NCBI RefSeq assembly: GCF_003202035.1
Contig: NZ_QJKC01000006.1
Location: 62,001-126,000, forward strand
Direction: 5' to 3'
Length of the DNA stretch: 64,000 nt
From: Aquitalea magnusonii
GTDB taxonomy: Bacteria > Pseudomonadota > Gammaproteobacteria > Burkholderiales > Chromobacteriaceae
The notes under the pieces were generated by a model. The model worked only from the letters and a program-made list of their open reading frames with translations. It did no database searches and was not told the origin of the DNA. Shown piece after piece: positions 55,559 to 64,000 of this stretch (position 1 is the first letter of the stretch; each line of letters starts with the position of its first letter). The translations under genes were made by a program, and so were the position numbers.

Positions 55559-55688
55559 TGATAAGCATTCACCCTGCTGCTGGCCGTTTTCTTGACCCCG
55601 GCCGACAGCAATTCGCGCACGGCGATGACATGGGGTGAAAGTTAACCCTCCGTCGGAGCCTGGCTCTGACATTGCAGACCCCGACCAG

Positions 55689-55712
55689 CCCCGCTGGCGG
55701 GGTGTTTTTTTG
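55689..55712 (+). terminator. Plus-strand terminator
   Basis: CCCCG-CTGG-CGGGG (55689-55702) followed by TGTTTTTTTG. It has no plus-strand gene close upstream; it could end read-through from the response-regulator gene or a short transcript. Confidence 0.65.
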
Positions 55713-55732
55713 TCCTTGCCAGACCATCAACA

Positions 55733-55760
55733 GACAAAAAAATGCCCGGCGACGCCGGGC
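55733..55760 (-). terminator. Terminator of dadA-dadX
   Basis: On the minus strand GCCCGGC-GTC-GCCGGGC (55760 to 55744) is a perfect 7-bp stem followed by ATTTTTTTGTC, 35 nt after the dadX stop. Confidence 0.9.
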
Positions 55761-55794
55761 GAGTGACAAAGTACTACACAAAGCACGAGGAAAT

Positions 55795-56862
55795 TCAGTC
55801 GTAACGAAAGTGCGCACGTTTCACATTGCACAGCACTTCGTAAGAAATGGTGCCGGCCTGGGCCGCCACTTCATTAATGTGGATGGTGTCGCCCCACAGC
55901 TCCACCTCGCTGCCGATGCCGGCTTGCGGCAGGTCGGTGAGGTCCACCGTCATCATGTCCATCGACACGCGGCCAATCACCCGCGAACGCACGCCATCAA
56001 TCGCCACCGGACTGCCGGTGGAGGCCAGCCGCGGATAACCGTCGGCATAACCGCAGGCAATCAGGCCGACGCGGGTGGGGCGTTCCGCCACAAAGCTGGC
56101 ACCATAGCCCACCGGCTCGCCGGCCGCCAGTTCGCGCACGCCAAAGACCTTGGAGGTGAGCCGCATGACGGGCTTGAGTGCTGCGCCCTGCTCGAAACCG
56201 GCAGGCAGCGGCGACGCACCGTACAGCATGATGCCGGCGCGGTTCCACTGGCGATGGGCGCGCTCATGGCACAGGATGCCGGCCGAGTTGGCAATGCTCT
56301 CCTCGCCCGGCAGATAGCGGCAAACGCTGTCGAATGCCTCCAGCTGGGCCTGGGTAGCCGACAGCTGCGGCTCGTCGGCACGGGCGAAGTGGCTCATCTT
56401 GACGATCTTGCTCACCTTGCCGCTGGCCATCAGCTTGCAATGGGCGGCGGCGTAATCCTGCGGGAAGAAACCGGCGCGATGCATGCCGGAATCCATCTTC
56501 AGCCACACGGTATAGGGCTTGGCCGGGCTGGCCTGCAGCACCATGTCCAGCTGTTGCTGGCTTTGCACCACACACCACAGATCATGCGCTTCCACGGCGG
56601 CCAGTTCGGCCGCTTCGAACACGCCTTCCAGCAGCACGATGGGCAAGGTCACCCCGCCTTCGCGCAGCTGGATGGCCTCTTCCAGGCAGGCCACGGCAAA
56701 GCCGTCGGCCACATCGGCCAGCGCCTGGGCACAGCGCAGCGCGCCGTGGCCATAGGCATTGGCCTTGATCACCGCCAGGGTCGGGCCGCCGGCCAGTTGC
56801 CGGGCCAGCAGATAGTTATGACGTAGATGGTCCAGACGAATGCTGGCGATCAGCGGGCGCAT
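55795..56862 (-). CDS. dadX: Catabolic alanine racemase
   Basis: 355 aa PLP enzyme interconverting L- and D-alanine. The PLP Lys lies in LAVIKANAYGHGALR; the second-subunit Tyr region is VGYGASFVAERPTRVGLIACGYADGYPR, and GRVSMDMMTVDLTDLP is conserved. It follows dadA with a 4-nt gap, so it is the catabolic (DadX) enzyme rather than the biosynthetic Alr. Start at 56862 chosen on family alignment (MRPLIASIRLDHL). Confidence 0.95.
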   Translation of the reverse strand: MRPLIASIRLDHLRHNYLLARQLAGGPTLAVIKANAYGHGALRCAQALADVADGFAVACLEEAIQLREGGVTLPIVLLEGVFEAAELAAVEAHDLWCVVQSQQQLDMVLQASPAKPYTVWLKMDSGMHRAGFFPQDYAAAHCKLMASGKVSKIVKMSHFARADEPQLSATQAQLEAFDSVCRYLPGEESIANSAGILCHERAHRQWNRAGIMLYGASPLPAGFEQGAALKPVMRLTSKVFGVRELAAGEPVGYGASFVAERPTRVGLIACGYADGYPRLASTGSPVAIDGVRSRVIGRVSMDMMTVDLTDLPQAGIGSEVELWGDTIHINEVAAQAGTISYEVLCNVKRAHFRYD

Positions 56863-56866
56863 GCGC

Positions 56867-58177
56867 TCAGGCTCCGGCGACGGCGGTGCGGCTGTGCATC
56901 GGCACCACCAGCTTTTCACCGCGCTTGGCATAACGCTGGATGGACAGGCCATCCACGCTGATTTCCGGCTGGGTGCCGGTGATGAGGTCGGCCAGCACCT
57001 TGCCGGAACCGGCGCTCATGGTCCAGCCCAGCGTACCGTGGCCGGTATTGAGCGACAGGTTGGCAAAGCGGGTGCCGCCGATGATGGGGGTGCCATCCGG
57101 GGTCATCGGGCGCAGGCCGGTCCAGAAGGTCGCCGCCGGAATATCGCCGCCATCCGGGTACAGGTCGCCCACCACCATTTCCAGGGTTTCGCGACGGCGC
57201 GGATTGAGGTCCAGATTGTAGCCCGCCAGCTCGGCCATGCCGCCCACGCGGATGCGGTCGTTGAAGCGGGTAATGGCCACCTTGTAGGTTTCGTCCAGAA
57301 TGGTGGATACCGGGGCCATGGCCGGATTGGTGATCGGCACGGTCAGCGAATAGCCCTTGACCGGGTAGACCGGAATGTCGATGCCCAGGTTTTGCAGCAG
57401 ATCACGCGAATAGCTGCCCAGCGCCACCACATAGTGGTCGGCAGTCAGCATTTCATCGCCGACGCGCACACCGGTAATGCGGCCGTTATGGGTTTCGATG
57501 GCGCTGATATTGACGCCAAAGCGGAACTTGACGCCCTTGGCGGCAGCCAGTTCGGCCAGACGGCTGGTAAACAGATTGCAGTCACCGGTTTCGTCGTTCG
57601 GCAGTTGCAGGCCGCCGGTCAGCTTGTGCTTGACCTTGGCCAGTGCCGGTTCAACGCGGGCGCAGCCATCCGGGTCCAGCACATTGAAGTCCACGCCGCA
57701 CTCCTTGAGCACAGCGATATCCTTGGCCATGCCTTCCACTTGTGCCTGCGAGCGGAACAGCTGCAGGGTGCCGCCCTGGCGGCCTTCGTAATCCAGGCCG
57801 GTTTCGGCACGCAGGTCCTTGATCATGTCGCGGCTGTATTCAGCCAGACGCATCATGCGGCTTTTGTTGAGGGCGTAGGCTTGTTCATTGCAGTTGGCCA
57901 GCATCTTGGCAATCCACTGCAGCTGGTAAACGCTGCCATCCGGCTGGATGGCAAGGGGCGCATGGCGCTGGAACATCCACTTGATGGCCTTGGTCGGAAT
58001 GCCGGGCGCGGCCCAGGGGGCGGAATAACCCGGGGAAATCTGGCCGGCATTGCCGAAGCTGGTTTCCAGTGCCACGCCGTCCTGACGCTCCAGCACCGTC
58101 ACTTCCACACCGGCCTTGGCCAGATACCATGCAGTGGATACACCCACCACGCCACCACCCAGTACGATTACCTTCAT
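56867..58177 (-). CDS. dadA: D-amino-acid dehydrogenase, small subunit
   Basis: 436 aa flavoprotein that oxidises D-alanine and other D-amino acids at the membrane, feeding the respiratory chain. FAD-binding motif [21 protein letters not shown] at the N-terminus; [20 protein letters not shown] and [18 protein letters not shown] are family marks. GAGGAA precedes the ATG at 58177. It is first in the dadA-dadX operon and divergent from an Lrp-type regulator gene. Confidence 0.96.
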   Translation of the reverse strand: MKVIVLGGGVVGVSTAWYLAKAGVEVTVLERQDGVALETSFGNAGQISPGYSAPWAAPGIPTKAIKWMFQRHAPLAIQPDGSVYQLQWIAKMLANCNEQAYALNKSRMMRLAEYSRDMIKDLRAETGLDYEGRQGGTLQLFRSQAQVEGMAKDIAVLKECGVDFNVLDPDGCARVEPALAKVKHKLTGGLQLPNDETGDCNLFTSRLAELAAAKGVKFRFGVNISAIETHNGRITGVRVGDEMLTADHYVVALGSYSRDLLQNLGIDIPVYPVKGYSLTVPITNPAMAPVSTILDETYKVAITRFNDRIRVGGMAELAGYNLDLNPRRRETLEMVVGDLYPDGGDIPAATFWTGLRPMTPDGTPIIGGTRFANLSLNTGHGTLGWTMSAGSGKVLADLITGTQPEISVDGLSIQRYAKRGEKLVVPMHSRTAVAGA

Positions 58178-58313
58178 TTCCTCTTTCTCCGTGCCGCGCA
58201 TCATGCGCTTAGTGATTTTGTGTAGTATATTTATTTCAATGCAGTTTTTTTCACCAAAATAAAACAGTTTTGTAATTAATAACTCTTTCAAATTCAAGAT
58301 TGGCAGTGAAATA
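58178..58313. promoter_or_regulatory. Divergent AT-rich control region of dadA and the Lrp gene
   Basis: 136 bp of clearly AT-rich DNA (TTTATTTCAATGCAG, TTTTTTTCACCAAAATAAAAC, TAATTAATAAC) between two divergent genes, as expected for Lrp-type binding. Individual -35/-10 boxes cannot be assigned safely. Confidence 0.55.
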
Positions 58314-58802
58314 ATGAAAGTAAAACACACGCACGAGCGCGAGCTGGACAAGATCGATCTCAAGATATTGAAATGGCTGCAGAAAAACGGCCGCATCGCC
58401 ATGACCGAGCTGGCGGAAAAGGTGGGCCTGTCCACCACCCCCTGTACGGAAAGAGTGCGGCGGCTGGAACGCGACGGGGTGATCGAAGGCTATTACGCCC
58501 GGCTCAACCCGCACGCCATGGGGGCCTCACTGCTGGTATTCGTGGAGATCAAGCTGTCGGCCAAGTCGGGCAATATCTTTGATGCCTTCCGCCGCGAAAT
58601 CCAGAACATCCCGGAAATCCTCGAATGCCACCTGGTATCCGGCGAGTACGACTACCTGATCAAGGCGCGCATTCCCGACATGTCGATGTACCGCAAGTTG
58701 CTGGGGGAAATCCTGCTGCAACTGCCCAATGCCAATGAATCGCGCAGCTATGTGGTGATGGAAGAAGTGAAGGAAACCCATATGCTGGCGCTGCCGGAAT
58801 GA
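58314..58802 (+). CDS. Lrp/AsnC-family regulator (DadR-like)
   Basis: 162 aa. The N-terminal helix-turn-helix ([36 protein letters not shown]) is followed by the RAM ligand-binding domain ([40 protein letters not shown]). The divergent position next to dadA-dadX suggests it senses alanine and controls that operon, as Lrp/DadR proteins do in gamma- and betaproteobacteria. Confidence 0.93.
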   Translation: MKVKHTHERELDKIDLKILKWLQKNGRIAMTELAEKVGLSTTPCTERVRRLERDGVIEGYYARLNPHAMGASLLVFVEIKLSAKSGNIFDAFRREIQNIPEILECHLVSGEYDYLIKARIPDMSMYRKLLGEILLQLPNANESRSYVVMEEVKETHMLALPE

Positions 58803-59047
58803 GCCTCCTCAGGTCATGCCAGACGGCATGGCCGCGCTGCCACACTGTACCTGTGGCGAGGGCTTAACGATTCGACCTTGATTTTCAATTATCCCGCATC
58901 TTATACCTGATTAATTTAGTGCGCTTTTATCCCGGCACTTTAATTAAAACTGTTTACACACCACCACCCAGCTGCTTGATCTGCCCATGGCCAGAACGCT
59001 GTGGCAGGCATGATCCCTCAGCTGCAAGTCACTGACAGGAGTGCATC
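58803..59047. other. 245-bp intergenic region before the MCP gene
   Basis: No gene recognised. The centre (58890-58960) is AT-rich with TTAATTTAGTG and TTTAATTAAAAC. Probably the promoter of the chemoreceptor gene; no sigma-28 consensus was found. Confidence 0.4.
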
Positions 59048-60172
59048 ATGTTCGGATTTGGCACCACCAAGCAGGACCAGCAGGAGAGCAAGCAACAGCT
59101 GCACCAGTTCACGGCCATGCTCGACTACGTCGACAATCTGATCATGCTGGCCGACACCACACCGGAAAACACCATCTTCTACATGAACCGCACCGCGCGC
59201 GATGTGCTGGCCAGTCACCGCAACATGATGAACCAGAAATTCCGCAGCGGCGTGGACGTGAACAATGCCTTCCAGCACAGCATCCACCAGTTTCACCGCG
59301 ACCCGGAGCGCATCCGCCACATCCTGCAAGACATTGCCGCACGCCGCATCACCCACCATGAAGCACTGATTCCGGTCGGCAGCGTCACCTTCAAGACCAA
59401 GGTCTTTCCCATCTGGGACAATCAGGACAGCAACAAGCTGCTGTGTTTCATGGCCAGTTTCCAGGATATTTCGGCCGAGATAGAAGCCCAGAACTTGCGG
59501 GAGGCCAACGATCAGCGACGGCTGTTTCTGGAAGAGCGTATCGGCGAGCTCTCCGGCAATGTGCAGGCCATGACCGCCACCATCGAAATGGTCGCCGTGC
59601 GTACCGCCTCCGCCTCGGACTCTTCCAATGAAATGCTGGACCGGGCCAGGAAGGGCAAGAGCATGATAGAAAACAATTCCAGCGCGATGCGGGCGGTAAG
59701 CGAGCTGGTGAGTGACACGGCGGACAATCTCGGCTCTCTGGGCAAGCAATCGGAAACCATTGGCCAGATCGTCAGCGTGATCAAGGATATTGCCGATCAG
59801 ACCAATCTGCTGGCACTGAACGCGGCCATCGAGGCGGCACGGGCGGGTGAAATGGGACGCGGCTTTGCCGTGGTGGCCGACGAAGTGCGCAAACTGGCCG
59901 AGCGCACCACCAAGGCCACCCAGGAAATCGGCGGCATGATTCGCGATATCCAGCAAGAAGTGAACAGCAATATCAGCTCGATGGACAAAGGCCGCGAGCA
60001 GGTCAAGTCCACCGAACAAGACTTTGCTGAAGCCGAAGCGGCTATTGCCGGCATTGTTGAACAAATCAATCATGTGCGTGACTTCGTGGTGGAAATCGCC
60101 AATGCCGCGGAAGAACAGGCCGCCACCGCACAGGACATCAGCGACAAGCTGAGTGAAATCGCCCGACAGTAA
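59048..60172 (+). CDS. Soluble methyl-accepting chemotaxis-type protein with PAS domain
   Basis: 374 aa, no membrane helix. The N-terminal ~140 residues look PAS-like ([23 protein letters not shown]), followed by the MCP signalling domain with the hairpin tip [21 protein letters not shown]. The end ([20 protein letters not shown]) lacks the CheR-tethering pentapeptide. AGGAG is 9 nt before the ATG. It is likely a cytoplasmic sensor; the signal is unknown. Confidence 0.9.
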   Translation: MFGFGTTKQDQQESKQQLHQFTAMLDYVDNLIMLADTTPENTIFYMNRTARDVLASHRNMMNQKFRSGVDVNNAFQHSIHQFHRDPERIRHILQDIAARRITHHEALIPVGSVTFKTKVFPIWDNQDSNKLLCFMASFQDISAEIEAQNLREANDQRRLFLEERIGELSGNVQAMTATIEMVAVRTASASDSSNEMLDRARKGKSMIENNSSAMRAVSELVSDTADNLGSLGKQSETIGQIVSVIKDIADQTNLLALNAAIEAARAGEMGRGFAVVADEVRKLAERTTKATQEIGGMIRDIQQEVNSNISSMDKGREQVKSTEQDFAEAEAAIAGIVEQINHVRDFVVEIANAAEEQAATAQDISDKLSEIARQ

Positions 60173-60257
60173 AGCCTGAGCGACAGGCTGCACACCTTGC
60201 CAGCCTGCCGCACAGCGTTTAGTGTGGAGTGCCGTTCATCCTGTTTAGCCTTTGATC

Positions 60258-60737
60258 ATGAGCCTGCAATCCGTTCGCGATTTCTTCGCCGCCCGTCAAC
60301 TGGATATCCCCATCATCGAGCTGGAAGTGAGCACCGCCACCGTGGCGCTGGCGGCTGCCGCCCACGGGGTGGAAGCGGGACGCATCGCCAAGACCCTGTC
60401 CTTCCGCCTGGCCAGTGGCGAGGTGATCATCCTGGTCACCCGTGGCGATGCCCGTATCGACAATCGCAAGTTCAAGGACAGCTTTGGCAAGGGCAAGATG
60501 CTGGCCCAGGAAGAAGTGGTCGAGCTGACCGGCCACCCGGTGGGCGGGGTCTGCCCGTTTGGCTTGGCCCAGCCGCTACCGGTATACCTGGATCGCTCCT
60601 TGCAGGATTTCGACGAAGTACTGCCGGCCGCCGGCGCCATTCACAGCGCAGTGCGCATCAGCCCCGCGCTGATGGCCGACATCACCCAGGGCAGCTGGGT
60701 GGATGTGTGCCAGCCGGTCGCCGAGCTGGCCGGCTGA
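60258..60737 (+). CDS. YbaK/ProX-family aminoacyl-tRNA deacylase
   Basis: 159 aa of the YbaK/EbsC editing fold, which removes wrongly attached amino acids from tRNA in trans. ELEVSTATVALAAAAHGVE, AKTLSFRLASGEVIILVTRGDARIDNRKFKDSFG (in two parts) and GGVCPFGLAQPLPVYLD are family motifs. ATG 60258 was preferred to a TTG at 60252. The stop codon is directly followed by the reversed stop of the convergent ABC gene. Confidence 0.88.
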   Translation: MSLQSVRDFFAARQLDIPIIELEVSTATVALAAAAHGVEAGRIAKTLSFRLASGEVIILVTRGDARIDNRKFKDSFGKGKMLAQEEVVELTGHPVGGVCPFGLAQPLPVYLDRSLQDFDEVLPAAGAIHSAVRISPALMADITQGSWVDVCQPVAELAG

Positions 60738-61694
60738 TCAGCAGGCCGCGGAATAAGACAGCATGGCGGCGCGGTCGATGCCGACATGCAACAGGCTGCC
60801 CACCTCCAGCCGGGCCGCATACTGCTGCACTTCACGCGCAGACAGGGTCAAGGTCAGCTCGCCATCCGCACCGGCCACCGTCACCCTCACCCCGTCCGCC
60901 AGCTGGATGATGCGGCGCACCGCCGTTGCCGGCTGCTCCGGCCCCAGCCGCAAGGCCTGCTCCGGCACCACCCCCTCGGCCAGCACGTTTTCGTAACCGA
61001 TAAAACGCGCCAGCCAGGGCGTGGCCGGTGCCGCCAGCAATTGCGCCGGCGTGGCACACTGCACCAGGCGCCCTGCCTGCAGCACCGCAACGCGATCGGC
61101 CAGGGCAAACGCCTCCTCCCGGTCATGGGTGACCAGCAGCGCCGGAATGGCCGCCTGCTGTAACTGCTGGCGGAATTCCTGCTGCAACTGCCGGCGCAAA
61201 TCGGCATCCAGACTGGAAAACGGCTCATCCAGCAACAATAGCCGCGGCCGGGTGACCAGCGCCCGCGCCAGGGCCACCCGCTGCTGTTCGCCGCCGGACA
61301 GCGTCCATACCTTGCGCGCCTCCATACCGGCCAGCCCCAGTTGCTGCAGACAGGCCCGCGCCTGCTGCCGCGCCGCCGCCCGCGCCACCCCGTGTTCGAT
61401 CAGGCCGAAGCAGACATTGCCCAGCACATCCAGATGCGGGAACAGGGCAAAGTCCTGAAACATCAGCGCAAAACGGCGCGCCTCCGCCGCCACGCCGGCC
61501 AGGTCGGCACCGGCAAACGACAGGTGGCCACTGTCGGGCTGCTCCAGCCCGGCAATCATCTTCAGCAGGCTGCTCTTGCCACAGCCGGATGGCCCCAGCA
61601 GGGCCAGCACTTCACCCGCCTCCACGGTCAGGCTGAGCTGGTCGGCCACCAGCTTGTGGCCAAAGCGCTTGCATACGCCTTCCAATCGCAGCAT
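60738..61694 (-). CDS. thiQ: Thiamine-type ABC transporter ATP-binding protein
   Basis: 318 aa ABC ATPase. Walker A GPSGCGKSSL (~34-43), signature LSGGEQQRVALARAL, Walker B LLLLDEPFSSLDAD, and the His loop LVTHDREEA. A C-terminal OB-like (TOBE) part follows residue ~240. Family members FbpC (iron) and ThiQ (thiamine) are close; the partial binding protein upstream points to thiamine. It starts 1 nt after the permease stop. Confidence 0.75.
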   Translation of the reverse strand: MLRLEGVCKRFGHKLVADQLSLTVEAGEVLALLGPSGCGKSSLLKMIAGLEQPDSGHLSFAGADLAGVAAEARRFALMFQDFALFPHLDVLGNVCFGLIEHGVARAAARQQARACLQQLGLAGMEARKVWTLSGGEQQRVALARALVTRPRLLLLDEPFSSLDADLRRQLQQEFRQQLQQAAIPALLVTHDREEAFALADRVAVLQAGRLVQCATPAQLLAAPATPWLARFIGYENVLAEGVVPEQALRLGPEQPATAVRRIIQLADGVRVTVAGADGELTLTLSAREVQQYAARLEVGSLLHVGIDRAAMLSYSAAC

Positions 61695-61695
61695 G

Positions 61696-63243
61696 TCAGG
61701 ACTCCTTGCGCAAGGGCCGTTCAGCGGCAGACGGCCATTCGATGATCAGAAAAGCCAGCAGCGCCAGCAACATCAACAGACAGGCCAGCAGCATGGCGCT
61801 GGCGGCATTGTCGGCCCCCGGCCGGCCCAGGCGCTGGTAGATCAGCGTGGTCAGGGTCAGCCATTCTGGCCGCGACAAAAACAGCGTCACGGCAAATTCG
61901 CCCAGCGCCGTGGCCGCCGCAAAAGCCAGCCCGCGGCGGAAGGCCGGACGCAGCAACGGCCACTCCACACGGGCAAACACCCGCAGCGGGCTGGCCCCCA
62001 GACTGCGGGCAGCCTGCGGCCAGTGGCGCGGCAGGCTGTCCAGCGCACCCGCCAGGCTGCGCGCGACAAAGGGATAGGCCAGCAAGGCATAGCTGGCCAG
62101 CAACAGGGGCAGACTGGCACTCCACTGCGGGTAGAGCAGCAACAGGCCAAAAGCCACGCACACCGGGGACACCACAAAGGGGAGAAAGGCCAGCGCCCGC
62201 AGCCACAGGCTGCCCCGTGCCGCCAGCGCATGCAACCAGCCCAGCAGCGCCGCCAGCAGCACGGCCATGGCACTGAAACGGGCCGAATTACCCAGTGCCA
62301 GCAGCACTTCCTCGTCGTGCAGCAGGCTGAAACCGGAAACCGCTAGCGCCTGCAGCGCACGCCACAGCACCGCCAGCAAGGGCAGGCCGGCAAACAGCAG
62401 CAACATGGCCAGCGCCGCCGCCAGCTGCAGCCACTCCATGCCCTGCGGGCGGCGCGGCAGCACCGGGTCCACCTTCAGCGGCGCCGCCAGGCGGCGCTCC
62501 AGCCAGGCATACAGCGTGGCAATGGCACCGGTCACCAGCAACATCAACAGCGCCAGCGCGCCGGCATCCGCCAGCTTCAGCTCATAAGACACCAGCTGGT
62601 AGATTTCCACTTCCACCGTGGCATAGCGCTGCCCGCCCAGCAGCAGGGCCAGCCCGAAGCCGGAGAAGCAATACAGGAAAACCAGGCACAAGGCCGACAA
62701 CAGCCAGGGCCGCACCGCCGGCCATTCCACCCGCCAGAACACCCGCCAGGGCGTGGCACCCAGCGTGCGCGCGGCAGCAATGCGGCTGGCCGGCAGCTGC
62801 GCCAGCCCCTCGCAGGCGGCGCGAATCACCAGCGGCAGATTGAAAAACAGATTGCCATACAGCAACAGCCAGGGCGTGTCCTGCAGATTGACCCCCAGCA
62901 AGCCCTGCGGCCCGAACAGCGCCAGCACCCCCATGGCCGCCACCAGGGTGGGCATGACAAAGGGCAGCATCAGCAGGCGCAGGCTAAGGCTGCGACCGGG
63001 AAAACGATAACGGGCCAGGCACCAGGCAACGGGCAGGCCGATCAGCAAGGCGGCCACACTGCTGGCAGCGGCCTGCAGCAAGGACCACAGCACCCGCCAT
63101 TGCAGGTAAGGGTCGGTAAACAAGTCGGCGGATACCGCCCCCTGCCCTTCCTGCAACAAGCGCAGCAAGGGCAGGATGGACATCAGCAACAAAAAGGCCA
63201 GCGGCAGCAAGGCCAGCCCTGCCCGACGCCCCCGCTCAGACAT
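61696..63243 (-). CDS. thiP: Thiamine-type ABC transporter permease (two fused membrane domains)
   Basis: 515 aa with about 12 hydrophobic segments, two BPD-type permease halves, as in ThiP and FbpB. Each half has the EAA-like loop: AARTLGATPWRVFWRVEWP (~155-173) and AARSLGASPLRVFARVEWP (~405-425). Start ATG 63243 overlaps the end of the acetyltransferase gene by 8 nt. Part of thiB-gnat-thiP-thiQ; iron transport cannot be fully excluded. Confidence 0.78.
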   Translation of the reverse strand: MSERGRRAGLALLPLAFLLLMSILPLLRLLQEGQGAVSADLFTDPYLQWRVLWSLLQAAASSVAALLIGLPVAWCLARYRFPGRSLSLRLLMLPFVMPTLVAAMGVLALFGPQGLLGVNLQDTPWLLLYGNLFFNLPLVIRAACEGLAQLPASRIAAARTLGATPWRVFWRVEWPAVRPWLLSALCLVFLYCFSGFGLALLLGGQRYATVEVEIYQLVSYELKLADAGALALLMLLVTGAIATLYAWLERRLAAPLKVDPVLPRRPQGMEWLQLAAALAMLLLFAGLPLLAVLWRALQALAVSGFSLLHDEEVLLALGNSARFSAMAVLLAALLGWLHALAARGSLWLRALAFLPFVVSPVCVAFGLLLLYPQWSASLPLLLASYALLAYPFVARSLAGALDSLPRHWPQAARSLGASPLRVFARVEWPLLRPAFRRGLAFAAATALGEFAVTLFLSRPEWLTLTTLIYQRLGRPGADNAASAMLLACLLMLLALLAFLIIEWPSAAERPLRKES

Positions 63244-63808
63244 GGTGCTGCCGGGTAAACGGCCAGTCGGCAACCAGCACATCTTCCGGACCGTCCTCCG
63301 GGTCGTCCACCTGCTCCAGCCAGTGGAAACCCAGGCTGGCCGCCAGCGCCTGCGAGGGCAGGTTATCCGGGCTGATGGACAGCACAAAGCGCTTGACCCC
63401 GGCGGTTTCCACCGCCCAGCCGGCGCAGGCCAGCAGGGCCTCGCTGGCATAACCCTGGCGCCGGAAAGCCGGCAGCACGGTGTAGCCCAGCTCGACATCA
63501 CCGCGCCCTTGCAGATAGGCATGGCCGGGGCAGGTATGGAAATTGATATGGCCCACCAGCTGGCCATCCTCCCGCCGCAGCATGGCGCGCATCGACCACG
63601 GTGCATACTCCGGCTCGTTTTCCATCTGCTCCAGCCGTAGCGCCATTACCGCCGCCTCTTCCAGCCAGCTGATGGGCAGCGGCGCACCCAGCCAGCGCGC
63701 CGCCTCGGCCAGCCGCGCCTCCATGCTGGCGCGCAACATGGCAGGCGTGAGGTGACGCAGGATCAGCCGCGGGCTGAGAATGTCGGGAACCGTAAGCGTG
63801 GTGGACAT
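63236..63808 (-). CDS. GNAT-family N-acetyltransferase (RimJ/RimL type)
   Basis: 190 aa. Acetyl-CoA-binding motif around YTVLPAFRRQGYASEALLA (residues ~115-133), the preceding strand LVGHINFH, and NLPSQALAASLGFHWLEQV after it. The start ATG 63808 overlaps the upstream stop as TAATG, and its own stop overlaps the permease start, so it is translationally embedded in the transporter operon. Substrate unknown. Confidence 0.88.
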   Translation of the reverse strand: MSTTLTVPDILSPRLILRHLTPAMLRASMEARLAEAARWLGAPLPISWLEEAAVMALRLEQMENEPEYAPWSMRAMLRREDGQLVGHINFHTCPGHAYLQGRGDVELGYTVLPAFRRQGYASEALLACAGWAVETAGVKRFVLSISPDNLPSQALAASLGFHWLEQVDDPEDGPEDVLVADWPFTRQHHV

Positions 63809-64000
63809 TACTGGCCGGACTTCAGCACGATGCGCGTCCATTTGCCGACCCAGCCGGCGCTGTTGGCGGCAATCTGCTGCTGGTCAGGCGTGCTGTGGGC
63901 GGCCGGCTTTTCGGCGTGCTGGAATACCGGGTCCAGCGCAATGCCCGGCTGCACCGGATACATCCACATCGAGGTGGGAATATCCTTCTGCACCGCGTCC
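63808..64000 (-). CDS. thiB: Thiamine ABC transporter substrate-binding protein, C-terminal end (cut by window edge)
   Basis: The last ~63 residues are visible. SMWMYPVQPGIALDPVFQHA, then KPAAHSTPDQQQI and a final WVGKWTRIV, closely follow the C-terminal pattern of ThiB/TbpA (WMYPV...LP..F, KP, W...W). The gene continues beyond position 64000. Function: periplasmic binding of thiamine or its phosphates. Any TPP riboswitch would lie upstream, outside the window. Confidence 0.78.
   Translation of the reverse strand, partial: DAVQKDIPTSMWMYPVQPGIALDPVFQHAEKPAAHSTPDQQQIAANSAGWVGKWTRIVLKSGQ

Larger units (their letters stand above)
55415..55794. other. 380-bp gene-free region between the response regulator and dadX
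   Basis: No gene found. It holds an inverted repeat CCCTGCC/GGCAGGG near 55424-55450, the palindromes at 55511-55558, and terminators at 55689 and 55733. The stretch 55565-55680 shows no recognised signal. Confidence 0.5.

Overview
The window is about 64 kb of GC-rich chromosome from a Gram-negative bacterium. Gene content and order (infB-nusA-rimP, pilU, ccoG, dnaX-ybaB-recR, recA-recX-alaS, dadA-dadX next to an Lrp-type regulator, an Anbu proteasome-like operon, many chemotaxis and PAS proteins) suggest a free-living betaproteobacterium. The Neisseriales (Chromobacteriaceae, the Aquitalea/Chromobacterium/Vogesella group) fit best. The genus is an inference from remembered protein similarity; no 16S gene is present. 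The sequence is mostly ordinary dense chromosome, with no prophage, insertion sequence, integron or CRISPR array.

Layout. 1-2.7 kb (minus): translation/transcription operon rimP-nusA-infB, with a terminator-like hairpin just before rimP. 3-7.4 kb (plus): acyl-CoA ligase fadD, then pilU, an ArsC/YffB-like gene and dapE. 7.8-13.7 kb (plus): a tight cassette of three membrane SPFH (HflK/HflC-like) proteins and a P1B-type metal ATPase; this is the least explained set of genes here. 13.7-17.4 kb: marC, ccoG and a MocR-type regulator. 17.4-23 kb (minus): recR, a GFA-family gene, ybaB, dnaX, mltB and hrcA. 23-27.4 kb (plus): recA-recX-alaS.

27.5-33.9 kb (plus): a periplasmic binding protein, then a five- to six-gene set joining an ODP-type di-iron protein, a FimV-like membrane protein, a receiver-like protein, a small Ras-like GTPase and two Roadblock-like proteins. 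This looks like a polarity or motility signalling module. 34.1-38.2 kb (plus): a four-gene Anbu operon (circularly permuted ATP-grasp, alpha-E, transglutaminase-like, Anbu peptidase) behind a near-consensus sigma-54 promoter. 38.2-42 kb: YecA-family protein, alginate-lyase-like secreted protein, a variant UppP, a Nudix hydrolase and a thioredoxin-like protein. 42-44.6 kb (minus): a membrane protein, purU and folD, the last two both one-carbon metabolism. 44.8-45.3 kb: a four-tRNA operon Pro-Arg-His-His with promoter and terminator.

45.4-49.1 kb: a GntR/FCD regulator with a likely self-operator, a LysR regulator and two tandem pirins. 49.3-55.3 kb: a soluble double-PAS chemoreceptor-like protein, then a periplasmic binding protein divergent from a large PAS histidine kinase and its FixJ/NarL-type response regulator. 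55.3-55.8 kb is a 489-bp gene-free stretch with a short inverted-repeat element, a pair of palindromes and two terminators. A diverged copy of the short element sits behind the first pirin. 55.8-58.8 kb: D-alanine catabolism (dadA-dadX, minus) with its Lrp-type regulator divergent. 59-60.7 kb: a soluble PAS chemoreceptor and a YbaK-family deacylase. 60.7-64 kb (minus): a thiamine-type ABC transporter (thiB partial, a GNAT acetyltransferase, thiP, thiQ).
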